Source of the DNA: Arsenophonus sp052174135
GTDB taxonomy: Bacteria; Pseudomonadota; Gammaproteobacteria; Enterobacterales; Enterobacteriaceae
Length of the DNA stretch: 64,000 bases
Assembly: GCA_052174135.1 (NCBI GenBank)
Contig: JBQMRZ010000027.1
Location: 248,001-312,000 of the forward strand
Direction of reading: 5' to 3'
Below are positions 31,396 through 42,700 of this stretch, in pieces (the first letter of the stretch is position 1; every line of letters starts with the position of its first letter). Below the pieces are notes generated by a model. That model did not search any database, was not told the origin of the DNA, and worked only from the letters and a program-made list of their open reading frames with translations. The position numbers and the translations under genes were made by a program.

Positions 31396-33891
31396 TTCAA
31401 TATAAAATAAATAATTTATTTCTTTTAACAAAATTTTTACATATCATTCTTATATTAGTTATCAGTAATATACTTATTTTGTTTTCGTAAATTTATAACT
31501 TATTCAATAACACTAAGCGTAAATTAAACTATATTTAATATATTAAAACACATTTATTTTGTATTAAAAATAAATAAATATGCAATATATCATATAAATT
31601 ATGATATATATATATCAATTAATAATAATATTATTGAATCTAAAATTAATTATAATATTTAAGATTATTTTTATACAAAAACTGTTTTTTTATTAACTTT
31701 ATTCTAAAGTTAATGATTTTATTCAAAATATTCTTTTTAATTATATAAAATGATCATTTTTATCATATATAAATAATAAGTATATAAAAAATCAACTTTG
31801 TTTTTTAAAAAAAATAAATAAAATTATTTCTTTTTTTAAAAAAAATTTTTTACAAAAAAATATTTTCATAAAATATGCAATGAAAATAATCATGACTAAT
31901 GTGAGTAATTAAAAAAAATAATAGTATAATTATTATAAAATAGAGTAAATAGATATAGTTATTTTTTTTTAAAAAAAATATAAAAATCTAATTATATTAA
32001 TAATAATTAATAATTAAGAGAATAAACATAAGTTATGATTTTTTTTAAAAAAGAATAATAATAAATATATGACTTAATTGTTCATTATAAAATAATGACA
32101 AAATACAAAAGTTTTATATCATTATTTAAGTTTATGGGTATTTATATATCTTCTGAATAAATAATATTAATTTTTAATATGCACATAATTTATTTAATAC
32201 TAATTTTAATATAAAAATAAATTATCAATTAATTAGTTATTTTAATTAAAAAATAAACAACAAGCGACCATATTTGAATCATTTACTATACTAACATATA
32301 TAAATATTTAAAAATTTTTGAAAATAGATAATTATTTAATTTTGTAATAATGAGAATTATTGATTCCAAAATTATTAAATTTATAATAAAGCTTTCAAAT
32401 TATAAAATAAAATAAATGTCTATATTTATATTTTGATTATTTATAATAAATTTTATTTTAAATTTTACTTTTATATAAATAAAATAATGTATAAAAAACT
32501 AAAAAAAACAAAAAACAGCTTATAAAGTATCATACAATCTATCAGTTAATGTAAATGATGGATTAATTATTTTATTGATTTTAAATCATTAATAATGATA
32601 TTAATTTTTTTCTATTATAAAGGATAAATTAAAAAAAATGAAAATATATATGAATATTTTAACTAAAGATATTAAAAGATAAGAATTTCTTAATTTAAGA
32701 AAGTAGATGATGTATATCATTATTTTAAAGGTAATTTAATCACTAATATATGTAAATTAAATTACATATATAAATTTTTATACATAAAAAATTAAATATA
32801 CCGCAGAATATCTAAATGATCAAAAAAAATAACAGTATAAATCAAAAAATCTATCATATAAATAAAATTCCTATTAATTTTATTAATAATAAAATATTTA
32901 TTCTTTAATCAATGAAATAAGAGCAATAAACGTACTTATATGATAGAACTTATTTTTTTATTTTATAGGAAAATAAAAAAAATCTACAAATAAATAAATT
33001 ATTACCATTAAAAAAAATTTTATAAAAATCAGTAAAAAATAAAAAATTCTGATAAAATAGATATTTTTTAGATAATGCATAAAATAAAATCTGATGAATT
33101 AATTCCTTAAATATCATATGAAATAAAAAATTAAGTTATTTTTATAAGTTAATAAAAATTTAGAAAATAAAATTAAATATTAATTTTAAAAAAAATACAA
33201 AAAAACTTATTAATTTAATTAATAATAATTAATATCTGTTTTTTTGGAAATATATTAATTTAATGTATTTAATACGCTGAAAAGATTAAAAACCATAAAG
33301 TTCATAAAATTTCTTTATATAAATTATTTTGATATCTATAAAAATTATATTTTGAAAATATTTCTACAATTTAGCAAACTCACTAATGCTATTAAATTTT
33401 TATCAAAGTATTAAAAAATATATATAGATATTTATAATTAAGTAATCTACTGGACAGTTACTAATCATATTAATTAATTAATCAAAAGAAAATTTTATAT
33501 ATTGAAATAAAAGAAGAATTAATTAACTCATTAAAATTATTATTAAATGATATTAATCATACATTAAAACTAGATAATTAAGTTTTTATCTTTACAGCAT
33601 AATTTATAAATTTAAACAAAATATTAATAGGGATAGTTAGAGTAATTATTTATTCATTATGAACAAAATTCATATATTAAATAGTAATAAAAATATCAAT
33701 TTTAACTCTAAATATATAATATTATATTAATATAAATTTAATTAATCAAAATTTAGTGTTATACTTTTATTTATGATTAAATTTTATTTGAAATAGGTAA
33801 AAACTCATAAAGATCTAGAAATAAATATTTTATATATAAAATATTTTATAAAAAATTGTTATTAACACTAAAGTAAACTTTTTTTAAAATT

Positions 33892-33937
33892 ATTAATTAA
33901 GAATATTATCTTTTATTCAATAATATTCTTAATTAAT
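33892..33937. repeat. Inverted repeat, 18-bp perfect arms, 10-nt loop
   Basis: Arms 33892-33909 and 33920-33937 are exact complements around a T-rich 10-nt loop. It lies about 1 kb downstream of cpoB, outside any gene. Possible terminator-type hairpin; function not established. Confidence 0.6.
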
Positions 33938-34342
33938 GATCTTATAAAAAATTATATTTTGGTTAACAAAAATAAATATCAATAAAAATAAAATTATAAA
34001 ATAAAACATCTCATTTTACTTGAATTAGCCACTTAATAAAATGCAAATTAAAATAACATCACTATTATTTTTTTGATTAAAAATAATGTTGATTGATGAA
34101 TTTATTTATTAAAAACAAGTACTTATCCATGATAACTATACTTAAATATTTCAATATAATTTTATTTAGTTTAAATGTTTTCTAACGGTATCAAACATAA
34201 TTATAAATTTTTCTTGAGAATAAGATTCAATATATTATTTTTATCTCTATTGTTCATTTAATCCATAAAGATTAATATCATACTATCCCATTACTTTAAA
34301 TATTATTTTTAGTTTTTTTTTAATAAAACTTTAACAAAAAAC

Positions 34343-34378
34343 AAAAAATAATATTTTTATTTAAAAATATTATTTTTT
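34343..34378. terminator. Possible bidirectional terminator beyond the tol-pal cluster
   Basis: Arms 34343-34359 and 34362-34378 (17 bp, 2-nt loop) pair perfectly; the outer six bases are A on the left and T on the right, so each strand ends its stem in a T tract. It is about 560 nt downstream of the cpoB stop. The symmetry is that of a two-way terminator, but distance and an all-A/T stem leave this uncertain. Confidence 0.4.
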
Positions 34379-34933
34379 GAATAAAACAGTAACTTTAGCG
34401 TTAAATAGATCTAATTCCGTTAACCTACAATTAATTGAAATTTTTTATTTTTTATTATCTTTAGTTAAAATAATAAGATTGTATAATTTCCTTCATTGTT
34501 AAGTTTTTAATAAATACATCTAAATTTACATTAAGATTTTTTTGAACAATAAATAAAATAATTTACTTTTAAGATATCTTATTTATTATTTTATTTAATA
34601 ATTTTTAATTAAATAAAATTTATCTATATATTAATAATAATAGCATTATTATAATAATTTTCTTTTAATTAAAATTAAGTAAAAACTATTATCAATAATA
34701 TCATATTAGTTCTAAATCTAATTTAATTTATAAATTATCAATAAATTAATCAAAATTATCACTCTTTCATAAAACATAAAATAACGATAGACTTTAAATT
34801 GATTTAAATCAACATAATTATTGGATATCTTATTTATTTTTTATTAACAATAAGAATTATTTTATTAGAAGAATTTAAAATACTTATCAAGTATATCATT
34901 ATCGTAAAACAAAAATATATACTTAAGTATTAA

Positions 34934-35698
34934 TTATAACGATACTAATTTTTTTCTTGCTAATTCTGCACTTGGACTATTTGGGTGTATTTTAATTAGT
35001 TCTAGATAAACAGCGCGAGCTTTATCATTTTGTCCCTTTTCTTGCATTAACAATCCTATCTTATAAAAGGACTCTGTTACTTTTGATGAATTAGGATAAT
35101 TTTTAACAACAATGGCAAAATAAAAAATAGCATCATCTTTATTTCCATGATTATAATTTAATTGTCCAAGCCAATAATTAGCATTTGATTGATAATTAGA
35201 TTTTGGGTAAGTTTTAATAAATTTCTGAAAAGAATTGATCGCTTGTACAATTTGATATTTAAATTTGCTATTTATAGCAAGAGAAACAGCTTTATCATAT
35301 TCATCCTTCTCATTCGTTAATTTAACGGTGGCAATAATATTATCATCATTATTAGTGCTATCAGTATTTTTAATTATTTTATTTGAGTTAGTCATCAATG
35401 ACTTTATATGTATATAAAGATCTTTTTGACGTTGAATAACTTCGTTTAATTGATGTTGATTCTCCTGAATTTGACCGCGCAATATATCAATGTCACGTTG
35501 ATCATCTAATAATTGTTGCTGAATTTGGTATAATAATTTTCCTTGAGAATTAACTATCGTCTCAATTTGAATAAGACGATCATTTACAGAATCTGAACCT
35601 ACATTAATAATTAATGCCTGAGATGTAGCAATTGCTGAAGTTGCTAGATCAATCAATATTAACAAACTAAAATAAAGATATCTAAAATTACTATTCAT
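34934..35698 (-). CDS. cpoB: Cell-division coordinator CpoB (YbgF)
   Basis: CpoB is a periplasmic protein that binds TolA and links outer-membrane constriction to PBP1B activity. A signal peptide (about residues 1-28, hydrophobic core YLYFSLLILIDLA) precedes a trimerising coiled coil (about 36-105, rich in Gln/Leu/Ile) and a C-terminal TPR domain (about 135-254) with YDKAVSLAINSKFKYQIVQA, YPKSNYQSNANYWLGQ, YPNSSKVTESFYKIGLLM and HPNSPSAELARKKL. Length is 254 aa (E. coli 263). It follows pal by 9 nt as the last gene of the tol-pal cluster. Confidence 0.94.
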   Translation of the reverse strand: MNSNFRYLYFSLLILIDLATSAIATSQALIINVGSDSVNDRLIQIETIVNSQGKLLYQIQQQLLDDQRDIDILRGQIQENQHQLNEVIQRQKDLYIHIKSLMTNSNKIIKNTDSTNNDDNIIATVKLTNEKDEYDKAVSLAINSKFKYQIVQAINSFQKFIKTYPKSNYQSNANYWLGQLNYNHGNKDDAIFYFAIVVKNYPNSSKVTESFYKIGLLMQEKGQNDKARAVYLELIKIHPNSPSAELARKKLVSL

Positions 35699-35707
35699 GT
35701 AATGATA

Positions 35708-36211
35708 TTAATATATAATTACTGCTCGCCTATTTTTTGAATATATTGATTCATTATGACCAAATACAGCTGGTTTTTCTTTACCGTAAGATAAAATCGA
35801 AATTCGTTTGTCATTTATACCTTTGCTTTGCAAATATATTTTTACAACATTAGCGCGACGCTCACCAAGCGCAATATTATACTCTGATGTACCGCGTTCA
35901 TCAGTATGTCCTTCAATAATAATATTAACAAATGGGTTTTTGCGTAAAAAAAAAGCCTGTTGATCTAAAATCTGTTCATACTCTGGGGTAACATTATATT
36001 TATCGAAATCAAAATAAACAATATTATTGCTTTGTAATTCTTCTATCTGCTGATGATTCAATTGATTTGTTGATAGGTTTAAGTTATTATTGTTATCTTG
36101 TATAGTATTTTCAATACTGTTTTTTTCATCACCTTTTTTTGAGCTACATGCTGTAAGAACTATAATAGAAAATCTTATTATCATCCATTTAATTACCTTA
36201 TTCAATTTCAT
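35708..36211 (-). CDS. pal: Peptidoglycan-associated lipoprotein Pal
   Basis: An outer-membrane lipoprotein whose OmpA-like domain binds peptidoglycan diaminopimelate and TolB. The signal peptide ends in a canonical lipobox LTAC with Cys22. A flexible Asn-rich linker (about 23-62) is followed by the OmpA-like domain with NNIVYFDFDKYNV, IIIEGHTDERGTSEYNIALGE, RRANVVKIYLQSKGI and SILSYGKEKPAVFGH. Length is 167 aa (E. coli 173); the linker is shorter. It lies 48 nt after tolB and 9 nt before cpoB. Identification is secure. Confidence 0.97.
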   Translation of the reverse strand: MKLNKVIKWMIIRFSIIVLTACSSKKGDEKNSIENTIQDNNNNLNLSTNQLNHQQIEELQSNNIVYFDFDKYNVTPEYEQILDQQAFFLRKNPFVNIIIEGHTDERGTSEYNIALGERRANVVKIYLQSKGINDKRISILSYGKEKPAVFGHNESIYSKNRRAVIIY

Positions 36212-36259
36212 TTTATCTAATTCCTTAATGTGATTATTATTATGTTTATTTATTATACA

Positions 36260-37558
36260 TTACAAATATGGTGACCAAGCAGGAAATTTAATTTGTTCAT
36301 TAGTTGTTAACAAGCTCGATTTAAAGTGACCATCTGTTGATACAAGTTGTAATACAGTACCTAATCCTTGAGAAGAGCTATAGATTACCATTGTACTATT
36401 AGGTGCAATGCTTGGTGTTTCATCTAAAAATGTATCCGTTAAATACTCAATATCACTACCAGTTATCAGATTTTGTTTAGCAATATGCTGTTTACCATTA
36501 TTAAAATTAACCATTACCATAAATTTACCATCATGACTAACACTTGGATCTTGGTTTTGATTACCTGCCCAAGTAATACGCTCTGGCCTACAATTATTAA
36601 TGTTTATTTTATATATTTGTGGTGGCCCAGCTTCATCCGAAGTATAAATAAGCGTTTGACTGTCCGGCATCCAATTTGGTTCAGTATTATTATTTCGCCC
36701 ATTAGTTATTTGACGCGTTTTTCCATTAGTTAAGTCCTTCACATAAAGATTTAAGCTTCCTGTTTTTGATAAAGCAAAAGCAAGTTTTGTGCCATCTGGT
36801 GAAAAAGTAGGTGCACCATTATGCTGTGGAAAAGAAGAAACTATTTGTACTTCACCAGTTGATAAAGTTTGAATAACTAAAGTTGAACTACCGCCTTCAA
36901 AAGTTACATAAGCAATTTTTTTTCCATCAGGTGACCAAGCTGGAGACATTAATGGTTCTGAAGAACGATAGATAGTAAACTGATTGTAACCATCATAATC
37001 TGAAATTTGTAATTCATAAGGAAAATCTCTATCATTTGTCTTAACTACATAGGAGATACGTGTACTAAATGCACCTCGGATTCCAGTTAATTTTTCAAAT
37101 ATTTCATCACTAATAGTATGTGCCGCATGACGTAACCATTTTATCGATATCTTCAATTTATTTTCAGTTAATATTATACTAGGATAACTCACAACATCAA
37201 TCAGTTGATAACTAATAATATACTGATTATCAGCTGTAAGTTGCACTTGTCCTATAACAATAGTATTTGTGCCTAATTCAGTCCAAAAATTTGGCATCAC
37301 TTCTGCTAGTGTGGAGATTGATTGTTGAAGTATATTATTTTGATTAATAGGGTTAAATTTACCACTATTTTGTAAATCAGAAATAATAATCTTGCTTATA
37401 TTAACTGGTAAATCGCCTATTCCACTAAACTTAAATGGCAGAATAGCAATAGGTTCTGCAATTTTGGTACCTTGAGTAATTTCAATGCGAATTTCTGCGT
37501 GAACACATGTCACCCATGATATTATAAAACTTAATAATAATTTTAAAATATGCTTCAT
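36260..37558 (-). CDS. tolB: Tol-Pal system protein TolB
   Basis: A periplasmic beta-propeller that shuttles between Pal and TolA. The signal peptide (MKHILKLLLSFIISW to CVHA) is cut before EIRIEITQG. The N-terminal domain (about 22-160) is followed by six propeller repeats, visible from the recurring SPDG/W motifs: SPAWSPDGKKIAYVTF, APTFSPDGTKLAFALS, EPNWMPDSQTLIYTS, DPSVSHDGKFMVM and TPSIAPNSTMVIYSS, ending KFPAWSPYL as in E. coli. Length is 432 aa (E. coli 430). It is 133 nt after tolA and 48 nt before pal. Confidence 0.97.
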   Translation of the reverse strand: MKHILKLLLSFIISWVTCVHAEIRIEITQGTKIAEPIAILPFKFSGIGDLPVNISKIIISDLQNSGKFNPINQNNILQQSISTLAEVMPNFWTELGTNTIVIGQVQLTADNQYIISYQLIDVVSYPSIILTENKLKISIKWLRHAAHTISDEIFEKLTGIRGAFSTRISYVVKTNDRDFPYELQISDYDGYNQFTIYRSSEPLMSPAWSPDGKKIAYVTFEGGSSTLVIQTLSTGEVQIVSSFPQHNGAPTFSPDGTKLAFALSKTGSLNLYVKDLTNGKTRQITNGRNNNTEPNWMPDSQTLIYTSDEAGPPQIYKININNCRPERITWAGNQNQDPSVSHDGKFMVMVNFNNGKQHIAKQNLITGSDIEYLTDTFLDETPSIAPNSTMVIYSSSQGLGTVLQLVSTDGHFKSSLLTTNEQIKFPAWSPYL

Positions 37559-37691
37559 TTTTTCTCCATTATTATATATTTATATTTGTATAATGATTAA
37601 TTTAATATTAATACAAAGTAAATATATATAACAAATAATTGAAAATTTTTATTAATTTTATCATCTACATAATATTAATCATAGTTTTTAA

Positions 37692-38612
37692 CTAAATTTT
37701 ATTGAATACCAAAATACTTCCTTGTTCATTGAATTCATCATAAATACTATGACTAGGTGGTTTAGGCATTATTGCTGTTTTGGCCGCACGTATCGCTGCA
37801 TCACATAATAATTGATTATTTAATGTGCTATTTTTAGGTATAATACTAATTAACATACCATTTGGAGATAATTTTATGCTTAATTCGCAAATTTTACCAC
37901 GATAGATATCAGCATCATAAAATTTTTTTTCAATTGCAATCTTAATTTTGGTAGCATAAATAGCTACATCTGAAGTAAATGTTTTATTTTTTCTATTTTC
38001 TTTTTGATTTGCTGCTATTATAGCACCTTTTATTTGCTGATTTTGCTGTTGAACACTTAATTCATCAATCAGCTTATTAACTGAAAAAACTTGTTTTTCT
38101 TTATCTTTTTTTTTCTTATCTTCAAGTAAATTAATTACTTTTACAATTTTTGATTTTGTTTTTATTTGTTCTTTTATTGAACTCTCTTGTTCTAATTTAA
38201 CTTTATTATACATAACCTTTTTACTAATTTTCTCTTTTTCTATATTGTTCTTAACGAGCTCTTCTACTGCTTGTAAATGTTGTTCTTTAACTTCTTGTTT
38301 TATCTTAATATTGTTCTCCTTAACCATTTTTAAATATTTTTGTTCTTTTTGTTGCTGTTGTTTTTTTTGTTTGATAATAGCTTCATTAACATTATTTTGC
38401 TGTTGTTGAAATTGTTTATGTTGTTCAATTATATCATTGGAATTAATCATGATTATATCAGCAACTTCAGTATTTTGAACGTTACCTGAAAGTTTAATAA
38501 ATTTATTTAGTGAACCAAAAATAATTAAATAAAATAATAAGATATGAAATATAATAGAAAGTATAATAAAATTATTTAATTTATTTTTTTTCTCTTTTAT
38601 TTTTTTTCCCAC
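37692..38612 (-). CDS. tolA: Tol-Pal system protein TolA, shortened
   Basis: TolA spans the periplasm and couples the TolQR motor to TolB-Pal at the outer membrane. One N-terminal membrane helix (about residues 13-36) is followed by a long Lys/Gln/Glu-rich helical domain (about 60-205) and the C-terminal domain III with YATKIKIAIEKKFYD, the conserved cysteines in GKICELSIKL and LLCDAAIRAA, and MPKPPSHSIYDEF. At 306 aa it is about 115 residues shorter than E. coli TolA; the loss is in the repetitive domain II, where the usual Ala/Lys repeats have become Gln/Lys/Asn. It contains homopolymer runs (T9 on the plus strand near 38106) but no frameshift. Confidence 0.95.
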   Translation of the reverse strand: MGKKIKEKKNKLNNFIILSIIFHILLFYLIIFGSLNKFIKLSGNVQNTEVADIIMINSNDIIEQHKQFQQQQNNVNEAIIKQKKQQQQKEQKYLKMVKENNIKIKQEVKEQHLQAVEELVKNNIEKEKISKKVMYNKVKLEQESSIKEQIKTKSKIVKVINLLEDKKKKDKEKQVFSVNKLIDELSVQQQNQQIKGAIIAANQKENRKNKTFTSDVAIYATKIKIAIEKKFYDADIYRGKICELSIKLSPNGMLISIIPKNSTLNNQLLCDAAIRAAKTAIMPKPPSHSIYDEFNEQGSILVFNKI

Positions 38613-38646
38613 AATAAACTTCTAAATAAGTAATTATGTAATTATA

Positions 38647-39069
38647 TCAAATAGGCTGAACCATAAAACCAACTGATTTTATCCCTATTTGATTAAATAT
38701 ATTTAAAGCTTTAATAATTTCTTCATAAGGCACATCTTTAGCGGCGCCAATTAAAAAATTAACCTGTGAATTTTTTGCTAAAGCATTTTTTGCTATTACT
38801 TCAATCTCTCTTCTTGATAAAAAATTTTCTCGATGGCCATCGAGTATAACATTGTATTGCTCTATTCCAGAAACTTCAAGAACAACATATGAGTTATTAC
38901 TGTCTAACCAATTTTTTGGTTTTTTGATACTTGGTAATTCTATTTTTAAACTTTTAGGAATAATCGGAGTCGTTAATATAAAAATCAATAATAATACTAA
39001 CAATATATCCAATAAAGGAACAATATTAATTTCTGATTTTAGTTTATATCTACGTCGAATTCGACTCAT
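38647..39069 (-). CDS. tolR: Tol-Pal system protein TolR
   Basis: An inner-membrane proton-channel partner of TolQ (ExbD family). One transmembrane helix (about residues 17-38) contains the channel aspartate D21 in NIVPLLDILLVLLLIF; the periplasmic domain includes SLKIELPSIKKP, VSGIEQYNVILDGH and VPYEEIIKALNIFNQIGIKSVGF. Length 140 aa (E. coli 142). Its start overlaps the tolQ end by 20 nt, implying translational coupling, and tolA follows after 34 nt. Confidence 0.96.
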   Translation of the reverse strand: MSRIRRRYKLKSEINIVPLLDILLVLLLIFILTTPIIPKSLKIELPSIKKPKNWLDSNNSYVVLEVSGIEQYNVILDGHRENFLSRREIEVIAKNALAKNSQVNFLIGAAKDVPYEEIIKALNIFNQIGIKSVGFMVQPI

Positions 39070-39769
39070 TTTTATTTCCTTTATTTATCTTCTTTTTAAA
39101 AGAAAAAATCTTACGATACAAAATAACTAAGAATTCTTCCATAAAATTATAATAATCTTGTTCTAATTTATTAACTTGTAAACTTAATTGGTTGTAAGCC
39201 AGTACCGCTGGAATGGCAGAAAATAAACCGATTGCTGTTGCAATTAAAGCCTCAGCAATACTTGGAGCAATTAGCTGTAATGTTACCTGTTTGAATGAAC
39301 CTAAGTTGATAAAAGAATGTATAATTCCAAAAACTGTACCCAATAATCCAATATATGGACTTATTGATCCTATAGTGCCTAAAAATGAAATATGCATATC
39401 CAATAATTTTAATTCACGATTTATTGATATTCGCATAGTTCTAGATACACTATCTATTATTAACTTTTCTCTATAAAGATTAGCTTGACATAAATAACTG
39501 AATTCTTTAAATCCAGAATAAAAAATTTGTTCTAATCCTCTTAATTCATCACGTCGAATCTGATATCTTTCATAAAGATTCAATAACTCAATACCTGATG
39601 AAAACTGACCCATAAAAACTTTTATTTCTTGAGTTGCTTCATTCAAGACTTTGATTCGTTGAATAATAATAGCCCAAGAAATAATGGAGAAACCTATCAG
39701 GATAAATAAAATTAATTGAACTAAAAAACTTGTTTTTAAGAATAAATCTAAGATGCTAATATCAGTCAT
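39050..39769 (-). CDS. tolQ: Tol-Pal system protein TolQ
   Basis: The ExbB/MotA-type motor subunit: three membrane helices (about residues 15-38, 136-158 and 170-195) that with TolR use the proton gradient to energise TolA. Landmarks are ILIGFSIISWAIIIQRIKVL, SISPYIGLLGTVFGIIHSF and APSIAEALIATAIGLFSAIPAVLAYN read across the second and third helices. Length is 239 aa (E. coli 230); the basic C-terminal tail is a little longer. A GGAG ribosome-binding site lies 10 nt before the ATG. ybgC, the next gene upstream in E. coli, is not intact here. Confidence 0.96.
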   Translation of the reverse strand: MTDISILDLFLKTSFLVQLILFILIGFSIISWAIIIQRIKVLNEATQEIKVFMGQFSSGIELLNLYERYQIRRDELRGLEQIFYSGFKEFSYLCQANLYREKLIIDSVSRTMRISINRELKLLDMHISFLGTIGSISPYIGLLGTVFGIIHSFINLGSFKQVTLQLIAPSIAEALIATAIGLFSAIPAVLAYNQLSLQVNKLEQDYYNFMEEFLVILYRKIFSFKKKINKGNKNESNST

Positions 39770-42700
39770 TACTTAAAACTCCACAAAAAATAAACTCAAG
39801 AAGTTAAATTGAATTTATTTTATTTTAGATATATCAATATAAAAAAAATTATCTTTATTATTCAAATTTTTCATAAAATTCTCATTTTATCATGTTAAAA
39901 ATATGTATTATATTAATAATAAAATATAATTTATTGTAATTAATATCTTTATTATAAATATCGATAAACAACAAAAACAGTATGATTTTATTACTTACTA
40001 TTCTAATTATCAGTAAATTAGCTCTCACAATACTTAATTAAATCATTTATTAAAGTGATTTATAAATGAAAGTTAAAAATAATAAAAAATATAGATTTAT
40101 TTCAAAAAAACAAAAAATAAAATAATTTTGTAAATATTATGAGTATCTATATATATTTAATCGTTTATATCACTGTAATAACAAGCTTAAGTATCTTCTC
40201 TAAAGAGTCATTAATTAAATATATACTATATATTATTTAATAAGCGACATAGAATTCAGTACAACTCAAATAAAGTTAATAAAATGATATATATAATTTA
40301 TCAATATTATGATTTTTGATAAAAACAAAAATATTCTGTATAAAAACAAAATTTAGTTTTATTTTAATTTGTTTAACTATAATTACATATTACATGCGAA
40401 AAGTTATATACAAAATTATTATAGTTTTATTATCAATAGAATTACTTAATAAAGTATTCTTTATTTTAAGGTTAACATTCAACACTATCTTTAATATTTT
40501 GTGTTAACTTAAAATAACTCGATATTTTATTTTTAGTAAAATTAACAAATTAATTTATAATTTTTTTTTATTTTAAATATCACTTAATAGTATTTATATT
40601 AATTAAATTTTTTATTTTATTGCTAATTTTGTATAACCAACCCTTTAATAAAAGTAACTTATTTATGTTATAATTTTGTTTATTTTTTTATATATAAAAA
40701 AATATTTATATTTTTCTATAAAAATAAAGATTACTGATACTTAACTAGATAAATATATACTTTTATATTTAAAAGTAACAAAAATTATATTTTACATAAA
40801 ACTCTCTATTAAATTATTCACTTTTTATTTATCTTAATATTTTGTATCTTATGTTTTATATTTTTTTTCTTTTGTATTTTATAGTTAGTATTTTATATTT
40901 TATGATGTTACTAATTTTACAGTAGATAAGAAAATTAATTCATATAAATTTAATCAACAGATGTTGATAATAAAATTACCTTTACGAAAGATAAAATATT
41001 TTATGCTTTTAATACTTTTAATTTAAAGAACTAATATTTATCTTTTAGTTTTCAATTACTCTTTTAGATTAAAATAATAAGTATTATTATTAGTTATAAA
41101 CTAAAAAACTAATATAATTAATAATATGGCACTTACATTAAGTAAGAAACTATTTTACAATTTTATAAGAATTAAGTCTTTATTGCTTATTTATTTTTAT
41201 AAATTATTTTTTATTTATATAAAAATAAAATTTAAGATATAATTAATTATAAGTAATCAAGGTGTAAATATTAACATTTTGTTTTATTTTATAAATTAAA
41301 ATTTTTTTATGAATTTAATAATTTTGAATAAGAAATTTTTTTTACTTCTAATAAACTATAAAATAATTTATTTAATGGCAATTTTTTTTAAATACTAAAT
41401 TGATTTTTAATACCGAAGGTTAATCAAATATTGATTAATATTTTTATTTAATTTAAAAAAAAACTATCGATAATATGGCTGTGTATTAACTTATATACAT
41501 ATTATATAAGCTATATATTAAAAAAAATTAATTTTCTTTTTACAAAAATATATAAATACCATCTCGCTATAAAAATTAAGAAGTTAAATTTAAGATAATA
41601 TCTTTTATTTTAAATAAAAAATTATTTTTTTTAAACATAAGTTATCAACGTTAATAATAATTTTATATATCTAATATTAAAATTATTTAATCTAAAATAT
41701 TAAAAAATCAATTTTAATTTTAAAAATATAAGAATTATAAAAATAAAGATCTAAAAATATAATTTAATATTGATAAATATATTCTATATAACTATATCAT
41801 TATATTTATTAATAAATTTATCTTTATTAGTAACATTAATTTTAATTCAATTAATCAATAATCAAGACTAAAACTATAGTAAAATACTATTAAATTCTCT
41901 TCATAAAATTTAAAAAAAATATCAGTTAATATTCTTTTATTTTAATAAAGTACAATATTGTACAGATTAATTATATTCACCTATTTCTAATGAGAATAAA
42001 TTATAATATTTTTTAATTTAAATAAAGTTTAAAATATCAAAACTATCAAACAAAATAGCATAAAACTTTATATTTATCAGTTTGATGAACAAAAAGAATT
42101 CAAATATTAAAATTTAAAATAAAAATAGTTATCTGTGTGATAACAATAAAATATATATCACTTTTAATTAATTATTTCTGATAAATAATAAGATAATCAA
42201 TATTTTTAAATTGAAAGTAAATATGGATAATATTTATAGGTTTATATTTTTATTAAAATAAACTAATAAAACTATTGTTTTTTGTTATTTCTTCATATAA
42301 TGAATTAGAAATTTCATAGATATTTAATTATATATTTTATAGTAAACTATAAAATATATAATTAAATATCTATGAATAACATGAAAATAATTAATATAAA
42401 ACATTAATATAAAATAACATCATCTATATATAATATATAGTTTATTCAAGTTTATACTTGAAAATAAACAATAATTTAAATAACTACTATCATTACAAAG
42501 AATTATAAATGTAGTTTATCAAAAAATAAATAAAATTAAATAAATTAAAAAATAGTTCCTTTAACTTAAAATAATTAACTTTTTTCTTAAAAAGAAACTT
42601 ATATCCTAAAGTATAAAAAAACATGAAAATATTATAATATAAATTATCAGTCAAATAATAAATAGTAAAATACTGTGAGTTTTATTAATTAAATTAAGCA

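Larger units (their letters stand above)
31396..34933. other. AT-rich spacer at a synteny junction (argW to cpoB)
   Basis: About 3.5 kb with no readable gene. In E. coli, argW and cpoB belong to distant map regions, so a rearrangement breakpoint lies somewhere here. No tRNA-Lys/Val relic (which follow cpoB in E. coli) or nadA fragment was found. Inverted repeats lie at 33892-33937 and 34343-34378. The less AT-rich patch 34385-34435 gave no recognisable peptide. Confidence 0.6.

Noticed and set aside
34385..34435. Less AT-rich patch downstream of cpoB, suspected tRNA-Lys/Val or nadA relic
   Set aside because: It has no T-loop signature and no cloverleaf, and translated frames resemble nothing identifiable.
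39950..40130. Possible ybgC remains on the minus strand upstream of tolQ
   Set aside because: Peptides such as LIIRIVSNK and VFVVY can be placed against YbgC only with free frame changes; with this composition such matches are not convincing.
40316..40507. 63-codon hydrophobic open stretch on the plus strand in the tolQ-sucD spacer
   Set aside because: Composition is the same as the surrounding spacer, there is no ribosome-binding site and no resemblance to any family I know; hydrophobic Ile/Phe/Leu-rich peptides arise by chance from AT-rich DNA.
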